The translations under genes were made by a program, and so were the position numbers. A stretch of 61,188 bases of DNA. It comes from DTLC01 sp964555645. Lineage in GTDB: Bacteria; Verrucomicrobiota; Verrucomicrobiia; Limisphaerales; DTLC01. Of this stretch, positions 1 to 10,400 are shown in pieces (within the stretch, counting starts at the first letter, position 1; every line of letters starts with the position of its first letter). The notes under the pieces were generated by a model. That model was not told the DNA's origin, searched no databases, and saw only the letters and a list, made by a program, of their open reading frames with translations. The stretch covers positions 1-61,188 of the forward strand of contig CAZKTA010000018.1 of the NCBI GenBank assembly GCA_964555645.1, written 5' to 3'.

Positions 1-1398
1 TAAGGCGTTCGCGGACAGGACACTCCTCAACGCCACGGCGTTGTACAGGATTGGAGCGGAGTTGACAGCTCAAGTGTGTGCTGGTGCTGCTTCCACGTTA
101 CGCTTTATTTTAGATTGGAGGTCTCAGATTGTAAGAAGAGAGCGGCTCGCAGATGCGCTTTGCCATGGCCTATTGTCTTCAGGCCAAAGCAGATGGTTTT
201 TCCAGGGCGGGGTGGCCGGCAATCAGGGGGCTTGGCTGCGGTTTGTCGAGATGTCGGAATGACTGAGCTAGCTGGTACACCACTAAAGTTGTCTGCCCAA
301 ACTGTGCACCTGAGACCAGTCCCATGGTTAGGGTCAGCGTGGCTGTGAGAATACGGTGGGAATTGGCCATGCAGCGAATGAGTGCAGATGTCAAAGATAA
401 AGGGCCAGTGTTTCTACTGAGCGTAGCCGGGCCCTTTAGGCGGTGCCGCAACGTCTGGAAGGCCCGGTTTATGCCCGTTTAGGGGCTTTGGTTTGAGTAG
501 CTGCCGGTCGCCAACACTTTTGGGAGCCGGCGAACGAACCACGAACGGTCGCGCAAGGCAATTCTGTCGTACGAAGCATTTGCTAAAGACATCACTGTTG
601 GCGTGCTTTGCTTCTGGGTATCAGCAACTTATTTGCCCTACTGATTGTATAATTTCAGTGGCGACCGTTGACGAAATCATACAACCGCTTCATGTGCTGT
701 ATTCACTCTGCTGTGAGGTACTGCACTTAATTTAACGGCGCCTTAGTCGGTAGCTGTAATGCACAGGCGGAGCTGCATGCGATACAGTGGTCTGCGGCGA
801 TGCTGCGGCGGGTCGAGTTGCATTGCTTTTTAGATTTGGCGTGACGTACGGCACAATGCGCTTGATCAAAACACACAAAGATGGAGTCAGGCACAGACCT
901 AAGTCCATTGTTGCGAAATGAGGCTGAAATTGTTGCTGAGTCGTTGCTGAGTATTCCAAAAGATGCTGTTCGGGTGTCTGGTAAAGAACGTTTTCGTGTG
1001 ATGGAACAATCCACTTCATGCGTTTGAGTGATGATAGCGAAAATGTTGGGTGTGGCCATGGGTGGTGCGCTTTTGCGTGGACTAGTTAGTTGTGCGGAAG
1101 GGAAAGGTTCTCGCAGCCGCGGCTGCAGTCGCTGCACAATGCAACGCGCGCCTTCAAACCTACGGTAGTGCGGTTGATTGGTTTTTGCCAGCTGGGCCGG
1201 GCCGGGTGCAAATAAAGCCCAGGCCTCCGTATAGGTTGGGGTTGATTCGAGTGGGCCGGTTGCCCGGTGCTAGTAGGTGTAACTTGGTTTTTTCGGGTTT
1301 AGCCAGGCACACGGCGGCCTGAATCAGTTGTTAAATTTTTTTGGCGACAAGTGAAAAGTGGTTGTGCTAAGTTTGTTGCGCACCAGTCTTCAGGCTTA
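1..1398. other. gene-poor stretch left of tRNA-Ser
   Basis: I see no convincing protein-coding gene here. The open frames on both strands have low-complexity or Arg/Ser/Cys-rich translations typical of antisense or random frames. The only frame with plausible codon use is a 48-codon ATG frame at 881-1027 (plus), hydrophilic, with no recognisable motif and no ribosome-binding site. A copy of a short repeat motif (AACTTGGTTTTTTCGGGTTT) sits at 1281-1300; related copies occur elsewhere in the window. Confidence 0.5.
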
Positions 1399-1491
1399 GG
1401 AGAGGTGGCCGAGTGGCTGAAGGCGGCGGTTTGCTAAACCGTTATACGGCCAAAAGCCGTATCGAGGGTTCGAATCCCTCCCTCTCCGCCA
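1399..1491 (+). tRNA. tRNA-Ser (GCT anticodon)
   Basis: A serine tRNA reading AGC/AGU codons. The 7-bp acceptor stem pairs GGAGAGG (1399-1405) with CCTCTCC (1481-1487), followed by discriminator G at 1488 and an encoded CCA at 1489-1491. The anticodon loop TTGCTAA (1431-1437) carries GCT at 1433-1435. The long variable arm expected of a class II tRNA is present as a 7-bp hairpin (ATACGGC/GCCGTAT), and the T-arm GGTTCGAATCC is canonical. It appears monocistronic; no neighbouring tRNA was seen. Confidence 0.97.
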
Positions 1492-1778
1492 GGCTGACTT
1501 GTCCACGCCCCAATTGGTACGGTGTTATACTGTTCGAGCTTTTGGCGACTTGAATAAAGGCAGCGTTTTATTGGTGAAATCCAGATGACCGGCGGTACGT
1601 TGGTTGTTGTTTTGGTTGTGGGTGGTGAGGGGTAAGATGCGGATATGTTCATGTTTAACGCTACTAGATGGCATGGTTTGATCTTCATTTGATGTATGGA
1701 TGGTGCGGCACAAAGCTGAGACAGGTTTTTACTGGGAGCTGTACAACGCCAAGACGGACTTGGTGAGAACCTTATACG

Positions 1779-2387
1779 TCACAGCAGACCGGCAATGTGA
1801 AGTGCCTGCCGACTTTTCTGAGGTGTTTCGTGTAGTACAGCCTGCCAACCGCGCGCTGCGCCGGCTGCGACGTTTTGGGGCAGGTCATCGAGATAAAATA
1901 TTTCGGCACCGGCTCTGCCTGTCAACCGCTCGACTACTTCGTAGAGTTTTGGGTCGGGTTTCATCACACCGTGCTCGTAGGAGTACACATAGCCGTCGAA
2001 CTCGACAAAGAACGGGTATGTGCGCGCGATGAACTCGATTGTGACCTCGTTTGTGTTTGAGAAGATGTATGTGGGTACGCCGCGGCTGCGCAACTGCCTG
2101 TTGAGCTGTATCATCGGTTCGATGGGCGTGAACACATCGCAGAATGCATTGACGAATTCATCGCGCGTGCCGGTATAGCCTATTAATCGCTGCAGCTCGT
2201 TAAACAGATTGTCTGTACCGATCTTGCCGCACTCGAACTTGTGGATCAGTGGTGAATGGTTGATGAGGTCGAGCACTTGCTCGGCTGAGACAGTACTGCG
2301 CGCGGCGATCCGGCGCGCGGCGATTGAGTAATCGAACTTCAGAAACACGTTCCCAAGATCAAAAACCACAATGCGTGCCTGTGACAT
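1779..2387 (-). CDS. HAD-family phosphatase, YihX-like
   Basis: Haloacid-dehalogenase superfamily hydrolase, probably a cytoplasmic sugar-phosphate phosphatase like E. coli YihX (alpha-glucose-1-phosphatase). Motif I is FDLGNV near residue 8, the YihX variant of the usual DxDxT. Motif II is FSNTN in mid-protein, the conserved Lys follows in MKPDPKLYE, and motif III is YLDDLPQN. The length (202 aa) fits the family. The ATG at 2387 is preferred over an in-frame TTG at 2405 because AAAAGGGG lies just upstream of the ATG. It is the last gene of the dnaX-recR block, ~90 bp after recR. The substrate is inferred from the family only. Confidence 0.85.
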   Translation of the reverse strand: MSQARIVVFDLGNVFLKFDYSIAARRIAARSTVSAEQVLDLINHSPLIHKFECGKIGTDNLFNELQRLIGYTGTRDEFVNAFCDVFTPIEPMIQLNRQLRSRGVPTYIFSNTNEVTIEFIARTYPFFVEFDGYVYSYEHGVMKPDPKLYEVVERLTGRAGAEIFYLDDLPQNVAAGAARGWQAVLHETPQKSRQALHIAGLL

Positions 2388-2479
2388 AACCCCTTTTGCG
2401 TGCAAATTAACCTGTTCAGAGAACCACAGTCTCGGGCTGGGCCGGGCAAACCTGAAAAGACCACGTCATAAGGATCATC

Positions 2480-3082
2480 TCAAATCATTTCGCGGCGTCC
2501 TTCCAACGCGCGACTTAATGTTACTTCGTCTGCGAATTCAAGCCCTGTACCAGCAGGTAAACCATAGGCGATTCTTGTGACTTTAAGGCCCTCGCGTGCT
2601 AGACGTCGTGCGAGGTAAAAACCGGTTGCGTCACTTTCAACGTCTGTGCCGAGGGCGATCACGACTTCTTTGATCGGCTCGGTTTGCAGCCGTTTTTCAA
2701 GTTCGGTAATGCGCAACTGTTCGGGCCCGATTTTGTTGATGGGCGAGATTTTACCGCCCAGCACATGGTATTTACCGCGGAACGCGCCGGTTTTTTCGAC
2801 CCGTAACACGTCGGTCGGTTGTTCAACCACGCACACTAAGGCGCTGTCGCGCTGTGGATCGGTACAAATTGCACAGGGCGATTTGTCGGCTAATGCACCA
2901 CAAATTCCGCAGGGCTGAATTTGCGCCCGGGCACGGAGCAGTATGTCTGCCAAATGTTGCACGCTGTCAGTCGGGCTTTGGATAATGTGCAATGCAATCC
3001 GTTCGGCCGACCGCGGCCCGATCCCGGGCAGTTTGCGTAGCTCGGCCACGAGCGCGGTGATTGGTCCTGGTAGATTCGCCAT
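2480..3082 (-). CDS. recR: recombination mediator protein RecR
   Basis: RecR, which with RecO/RecF loads RecA onto SSB-coated gaps. The 200-residue protein has the N-terminal helix-hairpin-helix region (KLPGIGPRSAERIALHI), a four-cysteine zinc finger (CGIC and CAIC pairs near residues 58-73), and a Toprim domain with CVVEQPTDVLRVEKTG and the HVLGG segment. The ATG at 3082 (MANLPGPI) gives the normal family N-terminus; the longer upstream frame does not. It follows dnaX by 50 bp on the same strand. The ybaB/ebfC gene often found between dnaX and recR is absent here. Confidence 0.96.
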   Translation of the reverse strand: MANLPGPITALVAELRKLPGIGPRSAERIALHIIQSPTDSVQHLADILLRARAQIQPCGICGALADKSPCAICTDPQRDSALVCVVEQPTDVLRVEKTGAFRGKYHVLGGKISPINKIGPEQLRITELEKRLQTEPIKEVVIALGTDVESDATGFYLARRLAREGLKVTRIAYGLPAGTGLEFADEVTLSRALEGRREMI

Positions 3083-3132
3083 GTGACATTCGTTGGACAA
3101 AGCTATGTACTGCAAATGCTCAACAATAAATC

Positions 3133-4902
3133 CTACCCTTGCGCTTCGATGATCTGGCCTTTGAAGATCTCGAGCGCTTTGGTGATTAGCGCGTCGTTTT
3201 TGAATTCGGTCAACGAAATTTTCATCGGGCCACTTTTCATGTTGGGCGTGGCCGGCTGAGCGGCATTTATTGTTTCAAAAGCAGCGGTCGAGCGCCGTTG
3301 AATGTGCTCCTTACGCGCAACCCATCCGTCAGGGGCGGGTGCAGTCACAATTTTTACCTGTGTACCAGGGTGACCAAGTTCAGCCAGCTTGGCCTCGAGC
3401 AGCGAACGGTCGCGTTCATTATCTGCAAGGTGCATGTTGCCTTCCTTGGCTGGGTCAAACCCGATCGTGAATATTCCGCCACTCAATGAAATCGGGTGTG
3501 CTTCCAGAAAACGTGTGCTGGTAAAAGGGCTCACCCGGCCAACGGTTTCAAGCAGCTTGGCCCATAACTCAGTCAACCAGTCGGGCGGCATTTGCGCCGG
3601 GCCATTAGTAAGCGCTGCTTGAGAGGCATGTGTACCTGTGTGTTTACGCTCATGTGTTTCAGACTTTGCAGTCGGTACAACCGGCTTTGAACCGGGCGAT
3701 TTGCCGCTGGTTTGCCCCCCAATAGTCTCGTTTTGAGCTTTATCCTGCGGCGGTTGCAGTGCCGCAGCGCGCAACTGTGCGAGGGTACGTAACACTGAAT
3801 CGAGCCTAACAGCGTTCCGTACTTCGGCGGCCTTGAGCAATGTGACTTCGACGAAGATCTTTTTTGATACGACATCACGATACCGCGACTCTGCGTCTGT
3901 GAGCACTTCTATCAGGCGGCGCGGTGTTTCATCGTCAATTGCGTTTGCCTGCTTTGCAAGTGCATCGATTTGCTGCTCGGACAGTTCACCGAGGTCAAGT
4001 GCATCCCGCGATATTTTGTAAACCATCAAATTGCGGAAATGCCCCAGCAGATCTGACAGTAATCTGCCGAGGTCTTTGCCACAGCCGGCAAGCTCATCAA
4101 CGTGTCGCAGTGCGGTTTGGGTATCGCCGTTTATTATTGCTTCTGCCAGCTCAAGTATCTGGCTTTGCGCAGCTAGGCCGAACATGGCAAGCACGTCTTG
4201 CTCATGGATTTTGCCGCCGCAAAAGCTGATTAGTTGGTCAAGCGCACTTTCGGCATCGCGCATTGCGCCGTCTGCACCGCGCGCAATTGCGTAAAGGGCC
4301 GCCTCATCGGCTTGAACCTTTTCGATTTTTGCGATCTGCCGAAGTCGTTTGACGATCAATGCAGCCGGGATGCGCCGCAGGTCAAACCGCTGGCAACGCG
4401 ACATGATTGTTGGCAACACCTTTTCAGGCTCGGTTGTTGCGAACATGAACTTCACATGCGGTGGTGGTTCTTCGAGCGTTTTAAGCAATGCGTTAAACGC
4501 TTCTTTGGTGAGCATGTGAACTTCGTCGATGATGTAGATTTTGAACCTGGACGCAGCCGGAGCGTATTTGACCGTGTCTCGTAGCTCGCGCACCTCGTCA
4601 ATGCCGCGGTTGCTTGCGCCGTCTATCTCGAGCACGTCGAGTGACCTACCCTCGGTGATTTCCTTGCACCGGGGGTCGTCATCGTCAAAATCAACACGCG
4701 GACCGTTTGTGCAATTCAGGCACTTGGCAAATATGCGAGCGATTGTTGTTTTGCCCGTGCCGCGCGGGCCGCAGAACAGATACGCATGCGCAAGCCGATT
4801 TTGTTTGATTGCGTTTTCAAGTGTGCGCGTGACATGTTCCTGCCCGACAACGTCCTCAAACCGTTGCGGGCGATATTTACGTGCAATGACAAGGTATGAC
4901 AT
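3133..4902 (-). CDS. dnaX: DNA polymerase III subunits gamma/tau
   Basis: Clamp-loader ATPase of the replisome, 589 aa. It begins MSYLVIARKYRPQRFEDVVG, the classical DnaX N-terminus; Walker A is GPRGTGKTT, the DExx box lies in YIIDEVHML, and the SRC sensor motif lies in IMSRCQRFDLRR. The C-terminal third is the poorly conserved tau-like region. An open frame runs 112 codons further upstream, but it crosses the SRP RNA and is not coding. In the usual zinc-module position two of the four cysteines are missing and an acidic run (DFDDDDP) stands instead. No slippery A-run typical of programmed gamma frameshifting was recognised. Confidence 0.96.
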   Translation of the reverse strand: MSYLVIARKYRPQRFEDVVGQEHVTRTLENAIKQNRLAHAYLFCGPRGTGKTTIARIFAKCLNCTNGPRVDFDDDDPRCKEITEGRSLDVLEIDGASNRGIDEVRELRDTVKYAPAASRFKIYIIDEVHMLTKEAFNALLKTLEEPPPHVKFMFATTEPEKVLPTIMSRCQRFDLRRIPAALIVKRLRQIAKIEKVQADEAALYAIARGADGAMRDAESALDQLISFCGGKIHEQDVLAMFGLAAQSQILELAEAIINGDTQTALRHVDELAGCGKDLGRLLSDLLGHFRNLMVYKISRDALDLGELSEQQIDALAKQANAIDDETPRRLIEVLTDAESRYRDVVSKKIFVEVTLLKAAEVRNAVRLDSVLRTLAQLRAAALQPPQDKAQNETIGGQTSGKSPGSKPVVPTAKSETHERKHTGTHASQAALTNGPAQMPPDWLTELWAKLLETVGRVSPFTSTRFLEAHPISLSGGIFTIGFDPAKEGNMHLADNERDRSLLEAKLAELGHPGTQVKIVTAPAPDGWVARKEHIQRRSTAAFETINAAQPATPNMKSGPMKISLTEFKNDALITKALEIFKGQIIEAQG

Positions 4903-4991
4903 CGGCGGTTTATCGTGCGAAAAATTAATCCGCTGTTTGCAGGCTAAGAAATTTTCGACTAACACCGAAACTTGCAGCCTGCAAATTTCTT

Positions 4992-5087
4992 GTGCCAGGG
5001 TAACCACAGCACATGCAGAGCATACTACCGTTGCTGCCTTCCGGCCCTGGCGGGGTTCGTAAGTCCGCATTCTGTGGGCCCTGGCAC
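4992..5087 (-). ncRNA. ffs: bacterial small SRP RNA (4.5S type)
   Basis: Signal recognition particle RNA. Read on the minus strand, the conserved domain IV core appears as GGGCCGGAAGGCAGCAACGG, including the GGAA tetraloop region and the AGCA internal loop that binds Ffh. The ends pair perfectly over nine bases (GTGCCAGGG at the 5' end with CCCTGGCAC at the 3' end), giving a ~96-nt hairpin. Location just upstream of dnaX is a common bacterial arrangement. It overlaps only the spurious upstream extension of dnaX. Confidence 0.93.
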
Positions 5088-5092
5088 CTGAG

Positions 5093-5121
5093 AATTTGGC
5101 CGCGCAAAGGTTAGTCATCAA
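5093..5121 (-). promoter_or_regulatory. candidate promoter of SRP RNA
   Basis: On the minus strand TTGATG (5116-5121) is followed after exactly 17 bases by CAAATT (5093-5098), which ends six bases before the predicted 5' end of the SRP RNA at 5087. The -35 box is good and the -10 box is weak (3 of 6). This is a spacing-based prediction for a housekeeping sigma factor. Confidence 0.4.
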
Positions 5122-5437
5122 GAATTTTCCGGTAAAACTTCCGGTGTTGGTAATCCGTTTAAACGTAAGCACGGAGGAAAAACGCGTTGCACAATCTGAA
5201 CCCGCCAAAGCACTGGCAAGTCGTTCACCATTGGACACTGCTGAGCAGTTTCTGAATCAATACGCGCGCACTCCCGTTGAAAAAAGGCCTTCGGGTACTT
5301 TGCCATTGGCGTGGTCGAAATGACACTTCCTTAAGACCGCCCAGAAAGCGGCGTTCCACATGACCATATGCCGAAAAAAAACAGATTCAGCGAATGGCGT
5401 AAAAAGTGCCCGGTCTCATTCGAACCTGTTCGCCGAT

Positions 5438-5636
5438 AGCATTTTCGCCTTGTAACTGCACCAATTAGCCCGAGTTACTTGGTTGGATGGGGAGCGTACG
5501 CGGCTTGCGTGCTTTTTTGCGCGCCAGTGGCGCTAAACACCATCAGAACGAACTTGTTGCCGATATGACCAGCATGCCGCGCCGACAGGTGTGGGAGGCA
5601 AGGCCTGTGTCCGTGCGTGCACGCACAGGCAAGCGC
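5438..5636 (+). repeat. dispersed ~200-bp repeat, copy A
   Basis: This segment aligns along its length with 60921-61120 at the other end of the window. The strongest shared part is AGCATTTTC-CCTT--AACTGCACC, then AATTAGCCCGA-TTACTT, then GGATG-GGA; weaker similarity continues to the shared end CACAGGCA-GCGC. Both copies lie in the same orientation in non-coding DNA. No open frame, transposase or terminal inverted repeat was found in either copy. It may be an old non-coding repeat family or a decayed mobile element. The intergenic region 5122-6431 holds no recognisable gene. Confidence 0.6.
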
Positions 5637-5666
5637 GTCCAAGCTGCACCCGGGGACGGTTGTCCT

Positions 5667-5688
5667 CCCCAAACCAGTTTTTCGGGCT
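5667..5688 (+). repeat. short intergenic motif (CAGTTTTTCGGGCT type)
   Basis: This is one member of a short motif family of the form CCAACCnGTTTTTCGGGyT. Other members lie at 1281-1300, 23552-23573, 24604-24622, 58930-58948 and, reversed, 44091-44109. All lie outside genes. This copy sits 30 bp beyond the ~200-bp repeat. Confidence 0.5.
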
Positions 5689-5926
5689 CAGCGGACCAGG
5701 TAGTCATCTGGCTGCTGGGCGCACAGCAATGCACACGCAGTTCACGCCATGTCTTTTGGCAATAATGCAATTCTAAACTGTAACTGGTTTAACAGGCTGA
5801 AGAAGAGGTCACCCTCGATCGGAAAACGAGCAAACCTAAAGGGTTTACCGATTTGCTTTTTAAGAAGTTGCTTTAACGACAGCCGCTTAACACGAACCTA
5901 AACATGGCCAGGGTGACGTATCTTAG

Positions 5927-6335
5927 TGTCCAAACCTGTGTCCAACACATGGACACACTGTCCAAAAATGTGACCTGAGGAAAATGAGGCGGCCTCAACT
6001 TGTTTTTGCAGCGACACTGGACCTTCTGCGCGTCCAAATTCCGGACATAAATTAATGTTACGAACGGGCTTAAACATTTGGCCAAATATGATAACTACCT
6101 GATAATGTAGGACTTGCTATTGCTATTTCCACCCAAATTTGTTTCGAGCGGGTGTCTGTGCCCTGAATTTCGGCCTCTGCGGTGCCGGACAGTGTCCAAA
6201 AATAAAGCACGCATTGTAAAAAAGGGTAAAACGAGCCAGTGATAAAATTTTAAGTGGCTCGGTTTTTGCTAAACACAGACGCAAGGCCAAAGGGTGCATG
6301 GTTTGAGGTTAAGGGCCATGGCAAAAAATTGGACA
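5927..6335. promoter_or_regulatory. cluster of TGTCCAAA motifs upstream of a surface-protein gene
   Basis: TGTCCAA or a one-base variant occurs at 5927-5934, 5939-5945, 5959-5966, 6031-6038 and 6193-6200, and inverted (TTGGACA) at 6329-6335. Between the first and third lies a perfect inverted repeat, GTGTCCA (5938-5944), five-base loop, TGGACAC (5950-5956). The cluster lies 100-500 bp upstream of the gene at 6432. It could be a multi-site operator, but no regulator is evident nearby. Confidence 0.35.
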
Positions 6336-6431
6336 TAACCGTGCACTCCGGAAAGTGCCGCTGCGGAGGCCGCGGCGATCAAAAACAGAAAAAAGGGGGT
6401 TTAACAAAGCGAGCAGACAGCGCCGTATTTT

Positions 6432-7436
6432 ATGAAACGCGACGCAAGTGTTCTAACTCAATTGCGGCAGCGGGCCGTGTTCTGGTCACGTGGATTCTTG
6501 CCGCTGCGACTTCACTCTCGGATTTACAAGGCAGCCGCCTGTTGGCTTGTTCTGGGCGTGTTGCTGTTTGGAGCGGCCTTGGGCCGTGGGTCCGGCATCG
6601 AACAAGCGACATTGACTTTGCAAGAAGGATGGAATCTGGTGTCGCTGCCTCTTCAACCGACCAACACCAGCATTGCGGGGGTACTGGCACCGATTGCAGG
6701 TAAATTCGATGCGGTTTGGACTTACGCGAACGGTCGTTGGTACGGGTACAACCCCGCTGTGCCAGGGCTGAACGATCTTAGGACGATGGTTGCGGGCAAT
6801 GCATACTGGATTCGGATGCGCGAAAACGCTGTCTTGCCTATAACCGGTCTGCCCACGGTAAACGCAGTAAATTCGTATGAAGGACAACCACTTCAGCCTG
6901 GGTGGAACCTAGTGGGGTACAGTTCCGGGCTTGCCCAGGACGCTGCAATTGCATTTGCGCCAGTCGCAGGTCAGCTTGAGCTGGCCGCGGTTTATTCAGG
7001 TTCAGGTTGGTTATTGTACAGTCCTGGCAACCTAGTTGGTAGCACCTTGGACAGTCTGCGCCCGTATCAAGGTGTATGGGTGCGTGTCAATGAAGCGAGC
7101 AAATGGATTGGGCCAAATTACCGTGGCACAGTTGTAGATGCTGTAACTGGCAAACCTGTGCCCGGCGCCACGGTTGCGATTGACGGGATCGAAGGCGAAG
7201 TTCGTACCGATGCACAAGGTAGCTTCGTCATAATGGGTATCCCAGACGCGCCGGTTCAAGTACTGTCGGTTGGTGCAAAGGACTACGAGCCGGCGGTTAT
7301 CACTGCGAGTTTGCCATCCACAGGCGCTGGTGGGTCAGCATCTCAAAACGTGACATTGTCACTGGCGCCTTTGCGAAAGCCAGGTGTGTGTGAGGTTTTG
7401 GTTCCGCAGAACAATTCGATATGGATGCAGCAATAA
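6432..7436 (+). CDS. secreted protein with carboxypeptidase-regulatory-like domain
   Basis: A 334-aa exported protein of unknown function. Residues ~32-52 form a hydrophobic segment (CWLVLGVLLFGAALG) preceded by a basic stretch, consistent with a signal peptide or anchor. Two related units follow, each opening with a GWNLV motif (LQEGWNLVSLPLQPT, LQPGWNLVGYSSG) and closing with a YWIRM or VWVRV strand. Residues ~228-315 resemble a carboxypeptidase regulatory-like beta-sandwich (YRGTVVDAVTGKPVPGATV...). The next gene overlaps slightly if its upstream start is used, so the two are probably cotranscribed. No clear ribosome-binding site precedes the ATG. The role is inferred to be extracellular or surface-located. 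Confidence 0.8.
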   Translation: MKRDASVLTQLRQRAVFWSRGFLPLRLHSRIYKAAACWLVLGVLLFGAALGRGSGIEQATLTLQEGWNLVSLPLQPTNTSIAGVLAPIAGKFDAVWTYANGRWYGYNPAVPGLNDLRTMVAGNAYWIRMRENAVLPITGLPTVNAVNSYEGQPLQPGWNLVGYSSGLAQDAAIAFAPVAGQLELAAVYSGSGWLLYSPGNLVGSTLDSLRPYQGVWVRVNEASKWIGPNYRGTVVDAVTGKPVPGATVAIDGIEGEVRTDAQGSFVIMGIPDAPVQVLSVGAKDYEPAVITASLPSTGAGGSASQNVTLSLAPLRKPGVCEVLVPQNNSIWMQQ

Positions 7437-7450
7437 CGGCCTTTAATCAT

Positions 7451-10400
7451 ATGAAACGTTATCGGCTTAAATTCTCGGGCGGCACGATCTTGAAGTCGGC
7501 CCGGCTGGTTTGTACATACGTGGCGTTATGTTGTGCCGGTAGTCTGGTGGCACAGACATGTGAACTGTATCCAATTGCGCTTTCTGCACAGACGCTGAAA
7601 GGCGTTACCCCCGGGACAGTGCTAACCGACATTTATAACGGCACGCAGCCTGGGAATTTCGGCTGGCTTTCATGGACGGGCGAGCAGAATGTACCGGCAC
7701 TAATTCGAAGTTTGAAGCCGCCGGGCAACAGCGCTGCGTATGTCAATCCGGATAATCCAGCCGACCGTCAATTAAACGTTGGCGACTGGGTACGTGGCCT
7801 GTCTGGTATTGACAACAGCAAGGATGTGCGCAGAGCGCTGGACCTTTTACTCACGACAGACATTATCGTGCCGATCTGGGACCAAGCACGTGGCAGTGGT
7901 GCCAATACAGCCTATCGAATCTGTGGTTTTGCACAGGTGCGACTTCTGAGTTATCGGCTGCCGAGTCAAAACCGTATTACAGCGCGGTTCATTGGTTATG
8001 TGCAATGTGAACCGACCAATACGCCGCCTGTTGCCTACTCACTGTCTGTCACTAGCTATGTAAACACGTCCGTGCTTGTGAACCTCACCGGGTTTGACCA
8101 AGAAGGCAGTCCGCTCTCCTACATTGTGGTTGATCAACCTGCCAACGGGACACTGTCTGGTACACCGCCAAATTTAAGCTATAACCCAGCTCAGGATTAC
8201 ACCGGTACCGACTCGTTCACGTACAAGGTGAACGACGGTGTGAGCGACTCGGCGCTGGCCACAGTTAACATTACAATACTTCCGTTGCCACGCGGGCTTG
8301 TAGTTGATGCCGGGCCAGACCAGTTGATCGTGCTACCTGCTAGTGCAACGTTGAACGGCGCGGTTTATAGTGTGTCTTCGCCGCCAGAGACAAATTGGAC
8401 AGCACAATGGAGCGTTGTAAGCGGCCCAGGCACAGTAACGTTCTCCAACCCTGACAGCCCTGTTACAACGGCAACGTTCAGCGACTCAGGTGTCTATCAG
8501 TTGCGGCTGACAGCCAGCGGTTACACGACAACTGCAAGTGACGATGTGGTAGTAATCGCCAATGCACCGCCTGTGGTCTGGGCGGGGCCAAACCAAACAA
8601 ACATTGTGCCCGGGCCAGTTACGCTGCTGGGATTTGCCCAAGATGATGGCCTTCCCACAAACGACGTGTTGAGTGTTGCATGGACAAAGCTTAGCGGACC
8701 CGGGACGGTCACTTTTTCAGACGCAGATGAAACAAATACAATGGCGTATTTCTCGGTGCCCGGGCAGTATGTATTACAGCTAACTGCTAATGACGGTGTG
8801 GCCTCGGCCAGCAGCGAGGTAATTGTAGTAATCAACCCAGGTGACCCCGTACCTGGACCCGGCTTTTGCGAGAAGCCAGCAATCCCTGTCAAAGGCTACA
8901 CTGCATTGGGTCACCCGAGCAATTTCATGCACGATATTATTTTCGTGATTGATACCTCGGCGAGCACAAGGCGCTTAACGGGGTTTGACTTGAACGGAGA
9001 TGGTAAGGAAGATACGGTTTTCGAGGCCGAGGTTGAGTCGTGTCGTCGGCTTGTGCGCATGCTGACGAATTGCGCGAATATCAGGATGGGCGTAGTTAAA
9101 TTTGCGCGCTACAACACAAGTAATGCGCCTGTCGGCAGTATATCCACCGGCCCGCCTATCCCGGCCCAGACACGCATCGTTCAGCCAGTCACAAACGACT
9201 TCGCATTGATTGAGGCTGCGCTTAACGTTGTGGCTGCTGAAGGCGCAAAAGGCGGAACACATACTGCCGCAGGAATTGACCTCGCGATTCAAGCGCTTAC
9301 AAATGCGCCACCGGTTGGGACGGACTATTTGGTCACGCCGACCAGACACATTGTGTTGCTAACAGACGGCATACCGACCTTACCGATTGAATCGGGCTGG
9401 ACTCAGGAACGCGGTGACCGGCTTGCAACTTTACAAGCTGCCGAGCGCGCTGCTGCAGCCGGCATACGACTTCATCCGGTTGTAATTGACCCTGAAGAAT
9501 ACGCCGAACGCAGGCTCACGACCATGCCTACCGCACAGGCGCTAACGGGCGTGGCAAATGAATTGATTCGAATCAATGTTAACAACATAAACCGGTTGCC
9601 TGAACTGTTGGCCAGCTTGTCTTTTGTCGGCAGTCAGAAGGTAATTGTAATTGATCGTAATTCTGGGGCGGTATGGACAATCACTGTTCAACCAGACGGT
9701 TGGTTTGAGGCGCTGTTGCCTGCTAGTATTGGCACAAACACCTGGGAGTTTAGGTTCCCGTCTGGCGACTTGACTTCAGACCAGATCGTGACCCGTACGG
9801 TTACGTTTGTGGTGTACCCACGTGGCACTGTGGTGGACGTTGCAGGTTTATCTGCATCTAATCCGGCAGTGAGCGAACTTGCCTATCTGGAGCGCCCAAC
9901 AGGCGGTCGTCTTCACGACACCGGCCCTGAATTATCGCTCCTGGCTGTCTTAACTAACAAGGCACCGGCAGCGCGTCTTTTGCCGGGTGTCGAGAGTTTC
10001 CGCACCCTTAGCGGGACCATGACACTAGAATTCATCTTCAAAGGTGCAGGGTACAATAGCGATGTCGGTTACTTCCTGTTTGACCCGGCAAATCCACCCA
10101 AAACAGCTGCTGAGGTGTTGGCAAGTGTCACCGAGACAAATGTGTTCCTCAACTCCGGCATTGTGCCGAACAACAACCTGAATGTGACAGGATTGACAAA
10201 CACAATACAAGTTCCCGCTGGCGTTGCAGTCGGATTGTTCATGATTCCGAATGGGCGCTTAGCAGATGCCAAGGCCGGGCGTGGCAATCCGCCACTGTTT
10301 ACGCTGGCCAGCCTTAATCCCGGCCAGTTCGACCAGGCCATGACCTTCTACGATCCGGTTGGTAATCAGATCATTTGCGCATTCGAAGACATCAACATCG

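Noticed and set aside
881..1027. 48-codon frame left of the tRNA
   Set aside because: Plausible codon use but no ribosome-binding site, motif or neighbour to support it.
727..1137. 136-codon minus-strand frame
   Set aside because: Ser/Arg/Thr-rich translation, no motif, and overlapping frames on both strands, so likely random.
4903..5238. 112-residue N-terminal extension of DnaX
   Set aside because: It crosses the SRP RNA gene, has no similarity to DnaX, and the canonical start MSYLVIARKYRP is at 4902.
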